Assembly: GCF_036825535.1 (NCBI RefSeq)
Contig: NZ_CP098813.1
Coordinates: forward strand, 620,001 to 684,000
Direction: 5' to 3'
Origin: Parasalinivibrio latis
GTDB taxonomy: Bacteria; Pseudomonadota; Gammaproteobacteria; Enterobacterales; Vibrionaceae
DNA: 64,000 nucleotides
This document shows, in pieces, positions 53,362 through 62,414 of this stretch. The notes under the pieces are model-generated. The model was not told the origin of the DNA and made no database searches. It saw only the letters and a program-made list of their open reading frames with translations. The position numbers and the translations under genes are program-made. Each line of letters starts with the position of its first letter. Within the stretch, counting starts at the first letter, position 1.

Positions 53362-53390
53362 TACGCCATATCTTGTGGAGATATGGCGTA
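53362..53390. terminator. Inverted repeat behind the outer-membrane protein gene
   Basis: A perfect 12-bp stem (TACGCCATATCT/AGATATGGCGTA, loop TGTGG) lies 18 bases after the stop codon. An A-run precedes it but no T-run follows on the plus strand, so it is an unusual or weak terminator. From 53391 to 53671 I see nothing but spacer. Confidence 0.5.
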
Positions 53391-53671
53391 GCCCGGTACT
53401 GACGTATTTAGTGAGATGTTCCGAACAGAACATCAAGGCTTTTGTGAGCACTTTTGATTTACGAATACAGACTTTACACACCATATTTAACAGTTTGATT
53501 TACCGTCCGTTACAGTTTCACTTACTTTCCCCAATCTAAGCTTCCCCGAATCAATAAAAACAGCTTGCCCGTGTTTCAAGGAAAGAATATTGCCCCCACC
53601 CCGGTTATTTGTACTGAACAGGCTAACATTACATTTTTATACCCAAACCACCTCAAGGGGCGTGATTCAGA

Positions 53672-54442
53672 GTGATTTCAGTGCTTGTAATCCGACAACT
53701 AATTCTGTTCCTAATAACCGTACCTTTCCTCACACTTGCGGGGGCATCTGAGATGCCACTTGCATATTTGCAAGCTGGAGCAGCCAATTCTGACACCCGA
53801 ATTATCTTTATACACGGATCTCCCGGCTCCAAAGAGGGCTACCAGGCCTATCTTTCCAATGAAGATTTATTGAACCGGGCACAACTTCTATCCGTTGACC
53901 GTCTGGGTTTTGGCAACTCAGGGAAAGAAGTGGTGACCTCCCTGCAACAGCAAGCAGAGGCAATTCTCCCGTTTCTGGATAGCAGCCGGAACAATATTCT
54001 GGTTGGTCACTCTCTCGGCGGACCGATAGCTCTGCAACTGGCGCTGATTTCGCCGGAATCCATCAGTGGCATGGTGCTAATCGCCTCCGCGTTTGACCCG
54101 GCTCTTGAGCAGCCAAAATGGTACAACTACCTTGCAGATACCATTGTCGCAAACTGGATTCTTCCCGAAGATATGAACCGTTCAAACCGTGAAATGATGG
54201 TGCTATCGCAGGAATTGAAAGAACTGGCAGACCAAAGCTGGCAGGAACTGACCATGCCGATCCGGCTCCTGCACGGTGACGATGACACCATCGCAGCCCC
54301 TGGAAATTCACTCTTTGCATATGCCCGCCTGCCCACACAATCCACAACACTGCATATGATGAAGAATGAGGGACACTTCGTTCTCTGGCAAAATGTTCCC
54401 CAAATTGTCAGGGAAATTCTGTCGCTGATTGAGGACAAGTAA
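53672..54442 (+). CDS. Alpha/beta hydrolase
   Basis: The 256-residue protein starts at a GTG and has an N-terminal hydrophobic segment that is probably a signal peptide or anchor (LILFLITVPFLTLAGASE). The oxyanion strand is FIHGSPGSKEGY, the nucleophile elbow GHSLGG (serine near residue 115), the acid is in LLHGDDDTI and the histidine in NEGHFVLWQ, so the triad is complete. The substrate is unknown. Confidence 0.85.
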   Translation: MISVLVIRQLILFLITVPFLTLAGASEMPLAYLQAGAANSDTRIIFIHGSPGSKEGYQAYLSNEDLLNRAQLLSVDRLGFGNSGKEVVTSLQQQAEAILPFLDSSRNNILVGHSLGGPIALQLALISPESISGMVLIASAFDPALEQPKWYNYLADTIVANWILPEDMNRSNREMMVLSQELKELADQSWQELTMPIRLLHGDDDTIAAPGNSLFAYARLPTQSTTLHMMKNEGHFVLWQNVPQIVREILSLIEDK

Positions 54443-54516
54443 AAGTACACCTAAAAGTATGCTGCTAATTAGGTATACTCTTGCAACACCCCTACCCTGC
54501 GACCAGCGGACTTGCC

Positions 54517-54879
54517 ATGAAAAACCCTACCATCCACGATATCCCTTCCTTGCAACATGCGCTGGCTGAATTCGCCAATGAGCGTAACTGGGAGCAATTC
54601 CACACCCCAAAAAACCTCGTAATGGCATTAAGTGGCGAAGTAGGTGAACTGACAGAGCTTTTCCAGTGGCTAACCCCGGAGCAAAGCCAGTCGTTCCCAG
54701 CAGAAAAAAAGGAATCACTGGAGCACGAACTGGCTGATGTGATGATGTACCTGCTGAGGATCGCCGATATCTGCGATGTCGATCTGATGGAAGCTTGCAA
54801 CAATAAGCTTCAGTTAAACAAGGAAAAATACCCCGTAAAGAAGTGTTTCGGCCAAGCCAGAAAGTACAACGAGCTTTAA
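54517..54879 (+). CDS. MazG-like nucleotide pyrophosphohydrolase
   Basis: The protein is 120 residues from the ATG at 54517; a TTG 12 codons upstream is unlikely. It shows the all-alpha NTP-PPase pattern with metal-binding acidic residues in ALSGEVGELTELFQW and EHELADVMMYLLRIAD. Short relatives hydrolyse dCTP or other (d)NTPs as house-cleaning enzymes. Confidence 0.88.
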   Translation: MKNPTIHDIPSLQHALAEFANERNWEQFHTPKNLVMALSGEVGELTELFQWLTPEQSQSFPAEKKESLEHELADVMMYLLRIADICDVDLMEACNNKLQLNKEKYPVKKCFGQARKYNEL

Positions 54880-54987
54880 GCTGTAAAAATAGACGAAAAA
54901 TTCATCACACAATTCTTTACAACGTTGACGATTAAGCGTAAACAGTCGCATTGAAACCTTTCCCTTATTCAATCCGGAACCGTTTAA

Positions 54988-55896
54988 ATGAATCGTCTCG
55001 CTATCGGCAATGTACTCGCTGCATTGGCGTTCGTTGTGTGGGGCTTACAACCTCTTTATTACCAATACTTGCCAGCGGCAGATATGAACGAAATGCTGGC
55101 AGTGCGTGTTGCTGGCACGCTGCCGCTTGTATGGCTGTGCGTCTTTGCGTTCAAGGGGCATGCACTGAATATCAAGGAGCTGTTCACTGACAGGCGTTCC
55201 TTTTTTGTCAGTGTAATCGCAGGCATTGTAATGTGCTTTTCCTGGTATGCTTTTACCTGGGCGCTCACAAACAACAAAGTGCTGGAATCGAGCCTTGGCT
55301 TCTTCATTAACCCACTCTTTGTTATCGCATTTGGCGTAATTTTCATGAAGGACCGACTTTCCAAAGTTCAGGGCATCGCGGTACTGCTGGCTGCCTTTGG
55401 TTTGGGTTACCAAATATGGAAATACGGTCAGCTGCCGTTGGCTGCTCTGACGATGGCATCTTTCTTTGCCATCTACGGGCTCCTGAAAAAATACGTCCGC
55501 TACGATGCAATGACTGCGCTTTTTGTTGAAACACTGGTTCTCTTCCCATTTTCAGTTGCCTATCTAGGCTGGGAAATGGCCAATGGCACCAGTTCTGCCT
55601 TTGGTCACGGCTGGACAACTGCGCTCCTTTATTTGGGATCCGCGCCAGTAACACTGTTGCCATTGGTTCTTTTCTCTATGGCGGTTGCCCGAACCTCCCT
55701 CAGTATGATCGGTTTGATGCAATACATTGAGCCATCCCTGCAATTCCTACTGGCTACCTTACTGTTCGCCGAACCCTTTGACGAAATCAAGGCGGTGAGC
55801 TTTGGCCTTATCTGGACAGGACTTATCCTTTGTACACTGGAAGGTTTGTTCAGGCACCGCAAGCACCAGGATCCCCACCAGCCGGCAATGCCTTGA
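54988..55896 (+). CDS. rarD: RarD-type EamA permease
   Basis: The 302-residue, ten-helix DMT-superfamily protein has a RarD-type N terminus (GNVLAALAFVVWGLQPLYYQYL) and the family ending with SLSMIGLMQYIEPSLQFLLATLLFAEPF. E. coli RarD is linked to chloramphenicol sensitivity; the natural substrate is unknown. A strong terminator follows. Confidence 0.92.
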   Translation: MNRLAIGNVLAALAFVVWGLQPLYYQYLPAADMNEMLAVRVAGTLPLVWLCVFAFKGHALNIKELFTDRRSFFVSVIAGIVMCFSWYAFTWALTNNKVLESSLGFFINPLFVIAFGVIFMKDRLSKVQGIAVLLAAFGLGYQIWKYGQLPLAALTMASFFAIYGLLKKYVRYDAMTALFVETLVLFPFSVAYLGWEMANGTSSAFGHGWTTALLYLGSAPVTLLPLVLFSMAVARTSLSMIGLMQYIEPSLQFLLATLLFAEPFDEIKAVSFGLIWTGLILCTLEGLFRHRKHQDPHQPAMP

Positions 55897-55917
55897 TATA
55901 AGACCATACTGACAAAA

Positions 55918-55947
55918 AAGCAGAGCATATTGGCTCTGCTTTTTTTT
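55918..55947 (+). terminator. Terminator of rarD
   Basis: A perfect 9-bp stem (AAGCAGAGC/GCTCTGCTT, loop ATATTG) runs into eight T. Confidence 0.93.
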
Positions 55948-56291
55948 ATTCTGGATTAACACTCCTACGTATTACATCGCACCTTACTATCTAAAAAACA
56001 AGACAACTCAATACCATCCAACACCCCTCATAGGCCCTGTGTTGCACACCAAGAGTTTAGCAAGCTTAATTAGACATCTATCACTATGAATAGTTGATAC
56101 TTTCTTACCACGCAGCAAAACAAAAACAATTCATTATAAACTGAGAAATATTTTGATCTCATCCAAACAACAAGAAGTTGAGGCAGCCACTTTGTCTCAT
56201 TTCTGAGTATGCTAAGCCTGATCTGAAAATCATTCAGACTAAAAATCACACAAAAATAATCAAATAAGCTTTATAGGTTTCAGGTGAGGGC
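55948..56291. other. AT-rich intergenic region, nothing specific seen
   Basis: Roughly 340 bases without an open frame of note. It probably contains the promoter of the GGDEF/EAL gene; no clear operator is visible. Confidence 0.5.
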
Positions 56292-59282
56292 ATGCCAGAT
56301 ATCTTAACTTTTCCCGGGTTCAGCTTGCTGATCGGATTAACGTCGGGAATTCTGCTGTTGGCGGGGGGATTTAGCCTTTTTATCTGTCAGGAAAGACAGT
56401 TTAGGTCTCTCTATGTGCCATTTTCTGTAATGGCATTCAGTGGAGTCACGTATCAAATTGCCTACTGGGTAACGATGAAAACACCAGACCCGGAACTAAC
56501 GGTAACAGGCCTGAAATGGCAGGTTACCTCTCTCGCAGCTCTTGGCCCGGCCTTCTATGTTTTTACCACACGCTATATTTCCAATTATTTTTCAAAACCT
56601 TTTTTCCTGTTTCTGCTTACAGCATCACTCCTCGCCATACTTGGCAATCTCTTGATGCCCTATTCAGGCCGGTACCAGGAATTAAGCTCAATCGCCCTGC
56701 CTGACTACCTGTGGGGAGAAGAGGTCTTTACACCATACGGTACGAATGGATGGCCGGTTTTACTGCTCTATTCCCAGTTTTTGACTCTTCATGTTTGGAA
56801 CATCAGTAAAGTCATAGGCCTTTACAAAAGGAAAATGAAACGACGCTTCTACCCGGTTCTGGCCTCGGTTATCACCCAGGCTGTTGCCATTGTGCTGATG
56901 TTGGATAACCAAATAAGCAACACTGAAAACTTGTTCCTGGGCGGGTTTATTGTTTTTATCCTGGCCTCAATTATCAGTGTCAGCCTGGGGATAGACTATC
57001 TGCAGATGGTGGTAAAGCTGCGTAGCCGAAATACCGATCTGTACAGGGAAAAGTCTCGTCGACGGGCGATTGAGCGAGATCAGGAGAAATGGCTTCAGGT
57101 TGTTGACCAGACTCCCGTATGCCAAATTATTGTTTCCGTAAAAGGCAATGTTGTTAGCCAGAATCAGGCAAGCCGCCATTTCTGGGGGGAAGACTTAACA
57201 CGGAGAAACGACGTTAAGTTTTTGGATATTATAAAACTCCAACACCCGGATATTGTCAGTCGGCTTTCGAAAAATATGGGGCATGATGACAACGTAATAT
57301 GTTGTGTTTACTTCGACGGGAATACCAGCCAATCAGGGCTGACTCTCCCCAATGAGTGTTGGCTTGAGTTTTCTCTGTTCCCTATCAGGTATCCAAATGG
57401 CACGCTGAAAGAACTCGTCATCACCCACAATGACATCACACAGGAAAAATTTGCGACGAATGCCATTAAACAGATAGCGTCCGGTATCGTGGCATCTCCA
57501 GGTGATTCCGTACTGGATGAAATTGTTGCCAGTCTTGCTCGGGTGCTCAATGCAAAGTACACATTTGTCGCCCTCCGTGCGGAAGAGAACCCCATGTTAG
57601 TACGTACGGTAGCCGTAAACATTGACGGCGAAAAAGCCCCCAATTTCTCATACTCACTGAAAGACACCCCCTGTGCCAGGGTGCTCCGCACTTCCACCTG
57701 CATCTATAAAATGGGCATCCAGGAAGCATTCCCCAACGACCACCTGCTAAAGGAGCTTGGCATTGAAGGCTATATCGGTTCACCGATTACTCACCCCAGC
57801 GGAGAGAGCATGGGCGTGATAGTCGCTCTGTCAGATAAGCCTTTTGACAATGTTGATCAATTTAATGACGTACTGGATATATTTGCCTCGCGAGCCGGTG
57901 CTGAAATTAACCAACAGCGAACAGAAGAAGAGGTAAGGAAACTCGCATACGAAGACTACCTGACACAATTACCCAACCGAGCAGTACTTTTGATGTCACT
58001 TTGTGAAAGGCTGGCTCGGTGTAAAGACGAAAATACCCATGCATCTATGGTTCTGATTGACTTGGACAACTTTAAAACAATCAATGATGCCCTGGGTCAT
58101 GACGTGGGGGATGAAGTTCTGGTTAAAGTCGGGCACCGTCTCAGACATTACTTACCCAATGATCATCTGCTTGCACGTATCGGGAGTGATGAGTTCGTGG
58201 TATTGACCCCGTTGCGGGAAGGACCTTGCCCTACTGGGTGTGAGCTGGCAAACAGGCTGATGGCAATGCTTAATGCCCCACTTCCAGTCGGAGACGGGGA
58301 AATTCATATCAGTGCCAGCACTGGAACGGTTCATTTCCCTGTCCAAAAGCAGTTCGGTACACTCTCCGAGCTTGATGTGCTCCGGTTCGCAGATATTGCA
58401 CTATCCCAATCCAAGAAAGCAGGCCGGGCACGCTCATCCGTTTTTGAAGCAGCCCACCAGCGCGAGCTTGAAGAGCTGGTCACACTGGAACGCAAACTTC
58501 GCCAGGCAATTGATGATAATTGCTTAAGCCTCCACTATCAGCCACAGGTAGACTGTGCGGGTAACCTGAAAGGTGTTGAAGCACTGGTACGCTGGTTTGA
58601 CAGCGAAATGGGCTTTATCTCACCGGCAAAATTTATCACTTTGGCGGAAGAGAGTGGTCTTATCCAACCTTTAGGGCGTTGGGTGCTTAACCGTGCATGC
58701 GAACAAATCAACCAGTGGTCACAGCAAAATACACCTTTACCATGCTCTTTATCGATCAACATCTCAGCCTGGCAATTTGCTAAACCGGACTTCGTTGATG
58801 AATTGAACAATATAGTCGGCCATCATCAGCTCCAACCTAACGCTCTGACGTTGGAAATAACAGAAACCGCTCTTCTACAGGATATAAATGAAGCCCGTTC
58901 CAAATTAAACCTACTTCGCAAAAAGGGGTTTAGGATGTCCCTTGATGATTTTGGTACAGGTTACTCGTCCCTTGCATACCTGCGCGCATTACCATTGGAT
59001 GAGCTAAAAATAGACAAGGCATTTATAGATGAAATTACTCCTGACCGGGAACATCCGCTGGTTGAGTCCATCATCAACATGGGCAACAGTCTCAAAATGT
59101 GTGTGGTGGCAGAAGGTGTCGAGACACCTTACCAAGCAGAAAAACTGCACGACCTATCCTGTGATCTTCTTCAGGGGTACTTGTTTGCCAAGCCATTGCC
59201 TGCAGAGCAGTTTGCAACGTGGTTAGAGAAACCTGTCGTGAATGATACGGACGAAATGCAACATCACTCATATTCAATTTAA
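56292..59282 (+). CDS. Membrane GGDEF/EAL protein with 7TM, PAS and GAF domains, likely c-di-GMP phosphodiesterase
   Basis: The 996-residue protein begins with about seven membrane helices (residues 8-240) resembling the 7TM input module of some kinases. A PAS domain (about 255-390), a GAF domain (about 400-540, DTPCARVLRTSTCIYKM), a GGDEF domain (about 555-715) and an EAL domain (about 730-985) follow. The GGDEF site reads IGSDEF and the I-site RxxD is absent, so cyclase activity is doubtful. The EAL domain keeps EALVRW, NIS, EITETAL, DDFGTGYSSL, KIDKAFI and EGVET, so hydrolysis of c-di-GMP is likely. Confidence 0.92.
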   Translation: MPDILTFPGFSLLIGLTSGILLLAGGFSLFICQERQFRSLYVPFSVMAFSGVTYQIAYWVTMKTPDPELTVTGLKWQVTSLAALGPAFYVFTTRYISNYFSKPFFLFLLTASLLAILGNLLMPYSGRYQELSSIALPDYLWGEEVFTPYGTNGWPVLLLYSQFLTLHVWNISKVIGLYKRKMKRRFYPVLASVITQAVAIVLMLDNQISNTENLFLGGFIVFILASIISVSLGIDYLQMVVKLRSRNTDLYREKSRRRAIERDQEKWLQVVDQTPVCQIIVSVKGNVVSQNQASRHFWGEDLTRRNDVKFLDIIKLQHPDIVSRLSKNMGHDDNVICCVYFDGNTSQSGLTLPNECWLEFSLFPIRYPNGTLKELVITHNDITQEKFATNAIKQIASGIVASPGDSVLDEIVASLARVLNAKYTFVALRAEENPMLVRTVAVNIDGEKAPNFSYSLKDTPCARVLRTSTCIYKMGIQEAFPNDHLLKELGIEGYIGSPITHPSGESMGVIVALSDKPFDNVDQFNDVLDIFASRAGAEINQQRTEEEVRKLAYEDYLTQLPNRAVLLMSLCERLARCKDENTHASMVLIDLDNFKTINDALGHDVGDEVLVKVGHRLRHYLPNDHLLARIGSDEFVVLTPLREGPCPTGCELANRLMAMLNAPLPVGDGEIHISASTGTVHFPVQKQFGTLSELDVLRFADIALSQSKKAGRARSSVFEAAHQRELEELVTLERKLRQAIDDNCLSLHYQPQVDCAGNLKGVEALVRWFDSEMGFISPAKFITLAEESGLIQPLGRWVLNRACEQINQWSQQNTPLPCSLSINISAWQFAKPDFVDELNNIVGHHQLQPNALTLEITETALLQDINEARSKLNLLRKKGFRMSLDDFGTGYSSLAYLRALPLDELKIDKAFIDEITPDREHPLVESIINMGNSLKMCVVAEGVETPYQAEKLHDLSCDLLQGYLFAKPLPAEQFATWLEKPVVNDTDEMQHHSYSI

Positions 59283-59383
59283 TAGTAAAAATGCTAAGAA
59301 AGAGCAACTTTTGTTCGTTCAACACAGTTGGGCATTTTTTCTCTTTACACCATTCAGCCAACCCATTATTATCCCAGCCCTAC

Positions 59384-59474
59384 GGAGGGATGGCTGAGCG
59401 GTTGAAAGCACCGGTCTTGAAAACCGGCATACGTTAATAGCGTATCTAGGGTTCAAATCCCTATCCCTCCGCCA
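59384..59474 (+). tRNA. tRNA-Ser (anticodon UGA), second copy
   Basis: The 91-nt gene is identical to the tRNA at 3261-3351. It has a 7-bp acceptor stem, CTTGAAA anticodon loop, long variable arm and encoded CCA. Confidence 0.97.
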
Positions 59475-59479
59475 CATTA

Positions 59480-59509
59480 GACAAAGCCCGCTTAATCGCG
59501 GGCTTTGTC
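59480..59509 (+). terminator. Hairpin behind the second tRNA-Ser
   Basis: A 12-bp stem, GACAAAGCCCGC/GCGGGCTTTGTC, loop TTAATC, identical to that at 3226-3255. Confidence 0.75.
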
Positions 59510-59659
59510 GTATTTGAAATATCGCAATCCGGGATAGGGTGCAGAAGCCTAGACGGGAGGGACGGTATGTCTTCAGCCGAGCGAAGCGAGACAACGTTGT
59601 CCCGACGAAGTCGGAAACAGGCAACGGCCCGAAGGGCAAGGGAGCGAAGCGACCGCGTC

Positions 59660-59678
59660 AATCCCTATCCCTCCGCCA
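59660..59678 (+). repeat. tRNA-Ser 3'-end fragment 1
   Basis: AATCCCTATCCCTCCGCCA is identical to the last 19 bases of the tRNA-Ser genes but has no tRNA body upstream. Confidence 0.85.
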
Positions 59679-59687
59679 CCTTAGAAA

Positions 59688-59715
59688 AGGCCACTGAGTT
59701 TTCAGTGGCCTTTTT
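59688..59715 (+). terminator. Terminator behind the tRNA-Ser fragment (copy of 394-424)
   Basis: A 10-bp stem AGGCCACTGA/TCAGTGGCCT, loop GTTT, with five T after it. It is the inverted counterpart of the hairpin at the left end of the window. Confidence 0.88.
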
Positions 59716-59783
59716 GCGTTTTTGTCGCTGAAAACTCAAAAAGCAGGGTCGGTATGTTTTCCACCGGGCAACGCGACCACATC

Positions 59784-59801
59784 AACCCCTATCCTTCCGC
59801 C
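59784..59801 (+). repeat. tRNA-Ser 3'-end fragment 2 (decayed)
   Basis: AACCCCTATCCTTCCGCC differs at two of 18 positions from the tRNA-Ser 3' end. It is preceded by a degenerate piece of the tRNA trailer (GGTATGTTTTCCACCGGGCAACGCGACC). The rest of 59716-59991 holds no gene. Confidence 0.6.
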
Positions 59802-59991
59802 TTTTCTCAATAAAGCCCTCAGTCCTCAACCTACACATTCGGTTTCCAACGTATTTGATCAACAAAAGGGACAAATACGCATCGTTTTGGATGGTTTCCG
59901 ACCGGGCAACCCCAATAACGGTTAAAGACTAATCACTTGAACAAAATAGACTTTACACTCCTGTCAGGTGACATTATTATGGCGGCCGTAC

Positions 59992-60082
59992 GGAGGGATG
60001 GCTGAGTGGTTGAAAGCACCGGTCTTGAAAACCGGCATACGTTAATAGCGTATCTAGGGTTCAAATCCCTATCCCTCCGCCA
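59992..60082 (+). tRNA. tRNA-Ser (anticodon UGA), third copy
   Basis: The 91-nt gene differs from the other two only at one D-loop base (GAGTGG instead of GAGCGG). Encoded CCA at 60080-60082. It is followed eight bases later by tRNA-Asn. Confidence 0.97.
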
Positions 60083-60090
60083 CTTTCAAT

Positions 60091-60166
60091 TCCCCCTTAG
60101 TTCAGTCGGTAGAACGGCGGACTGTTAATCCGTATGTCGCAAGTTCAAGTCTTGCAGGGGGAGCCA
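60091..60166 (+). tRNA. tRNA-Asn (anticodon GUU)
   Basis: The 76-nt class I tRNA has acceptor stem TCCCCCT/AGGGGGA, anticodon arm GGACTGTTAATCC giving GUU, and encoded CCA. The D-arm and anticodon arm are identical to E. coli tRNA-Asn. Confidence 0.97.
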
Positions 60167-60171
60167 AATTT

Positions 60172-60202
60172 AAGGGCCTGGTCGAAAGACCGGGCCTTTT
60201 TC
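60172..60202 (+). terminator. Terminator of the tRNA-Ser/tRNA-Asn transcript
   Basis: A stem of nine or more pairs (GGCCTGGTC/GACCGGGCC, one G-T pair, GAAA tetraloop) is followed by a run of T. Confidence 0.9.
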
Positions 60203-60583
60203 GTATAGGGTCAAAACTGCTGTTTGACCCTCACTGACCTGATCGGCCCCGTCGAAGCTCCGACAGGGGAACCGAATCTGGAGACCCGAGCCTTTACGTT
60301 TGCGGTTAAAGCGCTACTTTTTTGGCTCCTGTTCCTATTTGCCCCTATCTGACTCACAATTTCCACAATAAGCAGTTAACAGCCATCTCTGATTTCGGTT
60401 TACTGCGCATTGAGCCTTTGAATTCGCAACCGAACTTGTCCGCGCATCTTGTCATTGCCCGGGCAATCAAAAATAGACCTAAATATCGGTGCGAACTGGT
60501 TCCGGTTTACCTGCCGGCAAACAGTTCGGATTCAGGCGTCTTTTAATGATTCAGGACAGTAACGTTTTCAAGAGGATCGCTGG
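60203..60583. other. Intergenic region, no gene seen
   Basis: About 380 bases between the tRNA terminator and lhgO. A 74-codon open frame at 60322-60546 has no convincing start signal or family. No tRNA or repeat recognised. Confidence 0.5.
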
Positions 60584-61780
60584 ATGTTGAACTGCGACTT
60601 TCTGGTTGTTGGTGCAGGTATTGTAGGACTCAGTACTGCTCATCAGTTGTTATTAGAATTTCCGGGCAGCTCGGTCATTGTTGTTGACAAGGAAGATACC
60701 ATTGCTGCCCATCAAACCGGGCATAACAGCGGCGTAATTCACGCCGGTGTCTACTACACGCCGGGAAGCCTTAAAGCCGAATTCTGTAAATCCGGTAATA
60801 GTGAGATTAAGGTCTTTTGCCAGGAACATGCCATTCCCTTTGAAGAATGTGGAAAGCTGCTGGTGGCAACCAATGAAGCAGAGCTCTCCCGCATGCAGGG
60901 CTTAATCAATCGGGCAACCGATAATGGCCTTGAGTTTGAAGTACTTACACAAGACCAGCTCCATGAAAGGGAACCCAATATCCGTGGATTGGGCGCTATT
61001 TTTGTACCGTCAACGGGCATTGTTAGTTACACCGCTGTCTGTAAAGCACTGGTACGAGAAATTGAACGCATGAGCGGACAAGTACTTCTGGGACATGGGG
61101 TGCAAAAGATCCAGGAAACAGACGAGGGCATCACTGTCGTAGCTGGGTATGAAACCATTGTCGCTGACCGATTGGTAGCCTGTGCTGGGATTATGTCTGA
61201 CAAGATAGTCAAAATGCTTGGATTGGAACCGGATTTCAAAATGGTACCTTTCAGGGGAGATTATTTCCTTCTGTCACCCCAGCATAACCAGATTATCAAC
61301 CATCTGATTTACCCCATACCAGACCCTGATCTCCCATTCCTCGGAGTCCACCTGACTAAAATGATTGATGGAACAGTAACGGTGGGCCCCAATGCAGTAG
61401 TAAATTTCTCCAGAGAAGGCTACAGCAAGCTCGCATTCAATATTGCCGACAGCTTTGAAATGCTCACTTACCGAGGATTTCACAAGGTGGTGGCGTCCAA
61501 TTTCAAGTCAGCGTTGCACGAGCTTAAAAATGGCCTATGGAAGCCGGGGTATCTCAAACAGGTACAAAAATACTGCCCTTCCCTGAAATTGTCAGATCTG
61601 CGTAAATACCCACCGGGCATCCGCGCTCAAGCAGTTACTTCAGATGGCAAACTTGTTGATGATTTTCTATTCTACCAGACCAACCGGGCACTGGTGGTTT
61701 GCAATGCCCCCTCACCTGCAGCAACGTCCTGCTTCCCCATTGCACGGCATATTGTAAGTCAACTCTATCAAGGTAGTTAG
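60584..61780 (+). CDS. lhgO: L-2-hydroxyglutarate oxidase/dehydrogenase
   Basis: The 398-residue FAD enzyme of the DAO family starts with the dinucleotide motif VVGAGIVGLSTAHQLL, and then has the FAD-contact segment HQTGHNSGVIHAGVYYTPGSLKAEFC that is diagnostic for LhgO/LhgD. The C-terminal KYPPGIRAQAVTSDGKLVDDF and NAPSPAATSC are also typical. It converts L-2-hydroxyglutarate to 2-oxoglutarate and passes electrons to oxygen or the quinone pool. It appears monocistronic and converges with fic. Confidence 0.93.
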   Translation: MLNCDFLVVGAGIVGLSTAHQLLLEFPGSSVIVVDKEDTIAAHQTGHNSGVIHAGVYYTPGSLKAEFCKSGNSEIKVFCQEHAIPFEECGKLLVATNEAELSRMQGLINRATDNGLEFEVLTQDQLHEREPNIRGLGAIFVPSTGIVSYTAVCKALVREIERMSGQVLLGHGVQKIQETDEGITVVAGYETIVADRLVACAGIMSDKIVKMLGLEPDFKMVPFRGDYFLLSPQHNQIINHLIYPIPDPDLPFLGVHLTKMIDGTVTVGPNAVVNFSREGYSKLAFNIADSFEMLTYRGFHKVVASNFKSALHELKNGLWKPGYLKQVQKYCPSLKLSDLRKYPPGIRAQAVTSDGKLVDDFLFYQTNRALVVCNAPSPAATSCFPIARHIVSQLYQGS

Positions 61781-61802
61781 AACGGTGTTGGAAAGGGAGC
61801 TG

Positions 61803-62414
61803 TTACTGGGAACTGACGTTATCCAGCGGTTGGCCAATGCAGTGCTCAAAGATATTCACTAGAGGCTGGTAGTTGCAGTACACCCCTTCGATGTTGGCAG
61901 CAATCCAGGTATCCCGTGTGATTCCCTGCCAACTTAATGAAAACCCGGCATTCACTATCAAGTGCTCAAACAGGATGCGTTGGGCTCGCCCATTACCTTC
62001 CCTGTATGGATGGATCATATTCAGGTCGGCATAAAATTCCGCAACGCATTCCACCAACGCTTCCCTTGGCAAGCCAACGTAATATCCCTCGTTGGCTAAC
62101 CGGTTAAACAGTTTGACCGCTTCCGGCTCTATCCGGTTTACGTTGCAAAAGTGGGTATCACCTTTCGAAATATCCACGGTTCGCAATTGCCCCGCCCAGT
62201 GATAAATTTCGCGAAACAGGCGGAAATGAATCTGGTTCAGGTATTGGAGATCATAAGGAGGTTCGCGGAACGGTATGCACTGGGATTCCAGTGTAGTCAA
62301 TTCATGTTCGGCACGTTCAAGCTCATCCGGGTCAGTCAACCCGAGCCGGTTTTTTAGGGTCTGGGTACCATAGATCACATAGGGATCCTGGTCTGTGCCG
62401 TACTTTTCACTCAT
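61803..62414 (-). CDS. fic: Fic-family AMP-transferase (toxin-like)
   Basis: The 203-residue Fic protein has the catalytic motif HPYREGNGRAQRIL (about residues 138-151), a normal HxFx(D/E)GNGR variant with tyrosine in place of phenylalanine. It carries the N-terminal part typical of E. coli-type Fic (YGTDQDPYVIYG, TLKNRLGLTD). Such enzymes transfer AMP to target proteins. The gene start overlaps the end of the small upstream gene by eight bases, as in yhfG-fic pairs. Confidence 0.94.
   Translation of the reverse strand: MSEKYGTDQDPYVIYGTQTLKNRLGLTDPDELERAEHELTTLESQCIPFREPPYDLQYLNQIHFRLFREIYHWAGQLRTVDISKGDTHFCNVNRIEPEAVKLFNRLANEGYYVGLPREALVECVAEFYADLNMIHPYREGNGRAQRILFEHLIVNAGFSLSWQGITRDTWIAANIEGVYCNYQPLVNIFEHCIGQPLDNVSSQ

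Larger units (their letters stand above)
59380..59612 (+). repeat. tRNA-Ser locus repeat, right copy
   Basis: Holds a tRNA-Ser, its hairpin and trailer, near-identical to 3121-3355 in inverted orientation. The homology ends around the CCCGACGAAGTC element. Confidence 0.9.

Noticed and set aside
53362..53390. Standard terminator for the outer-membrane protein gene
   Set aside because: The stem is perfect but lacks a U-tract on the coding strand, so it is listed only as a tentative hairpin.
60322..60546. 74-codon open frame upstream of lhgO
   Set aside because: No start signal or family and no support from context.
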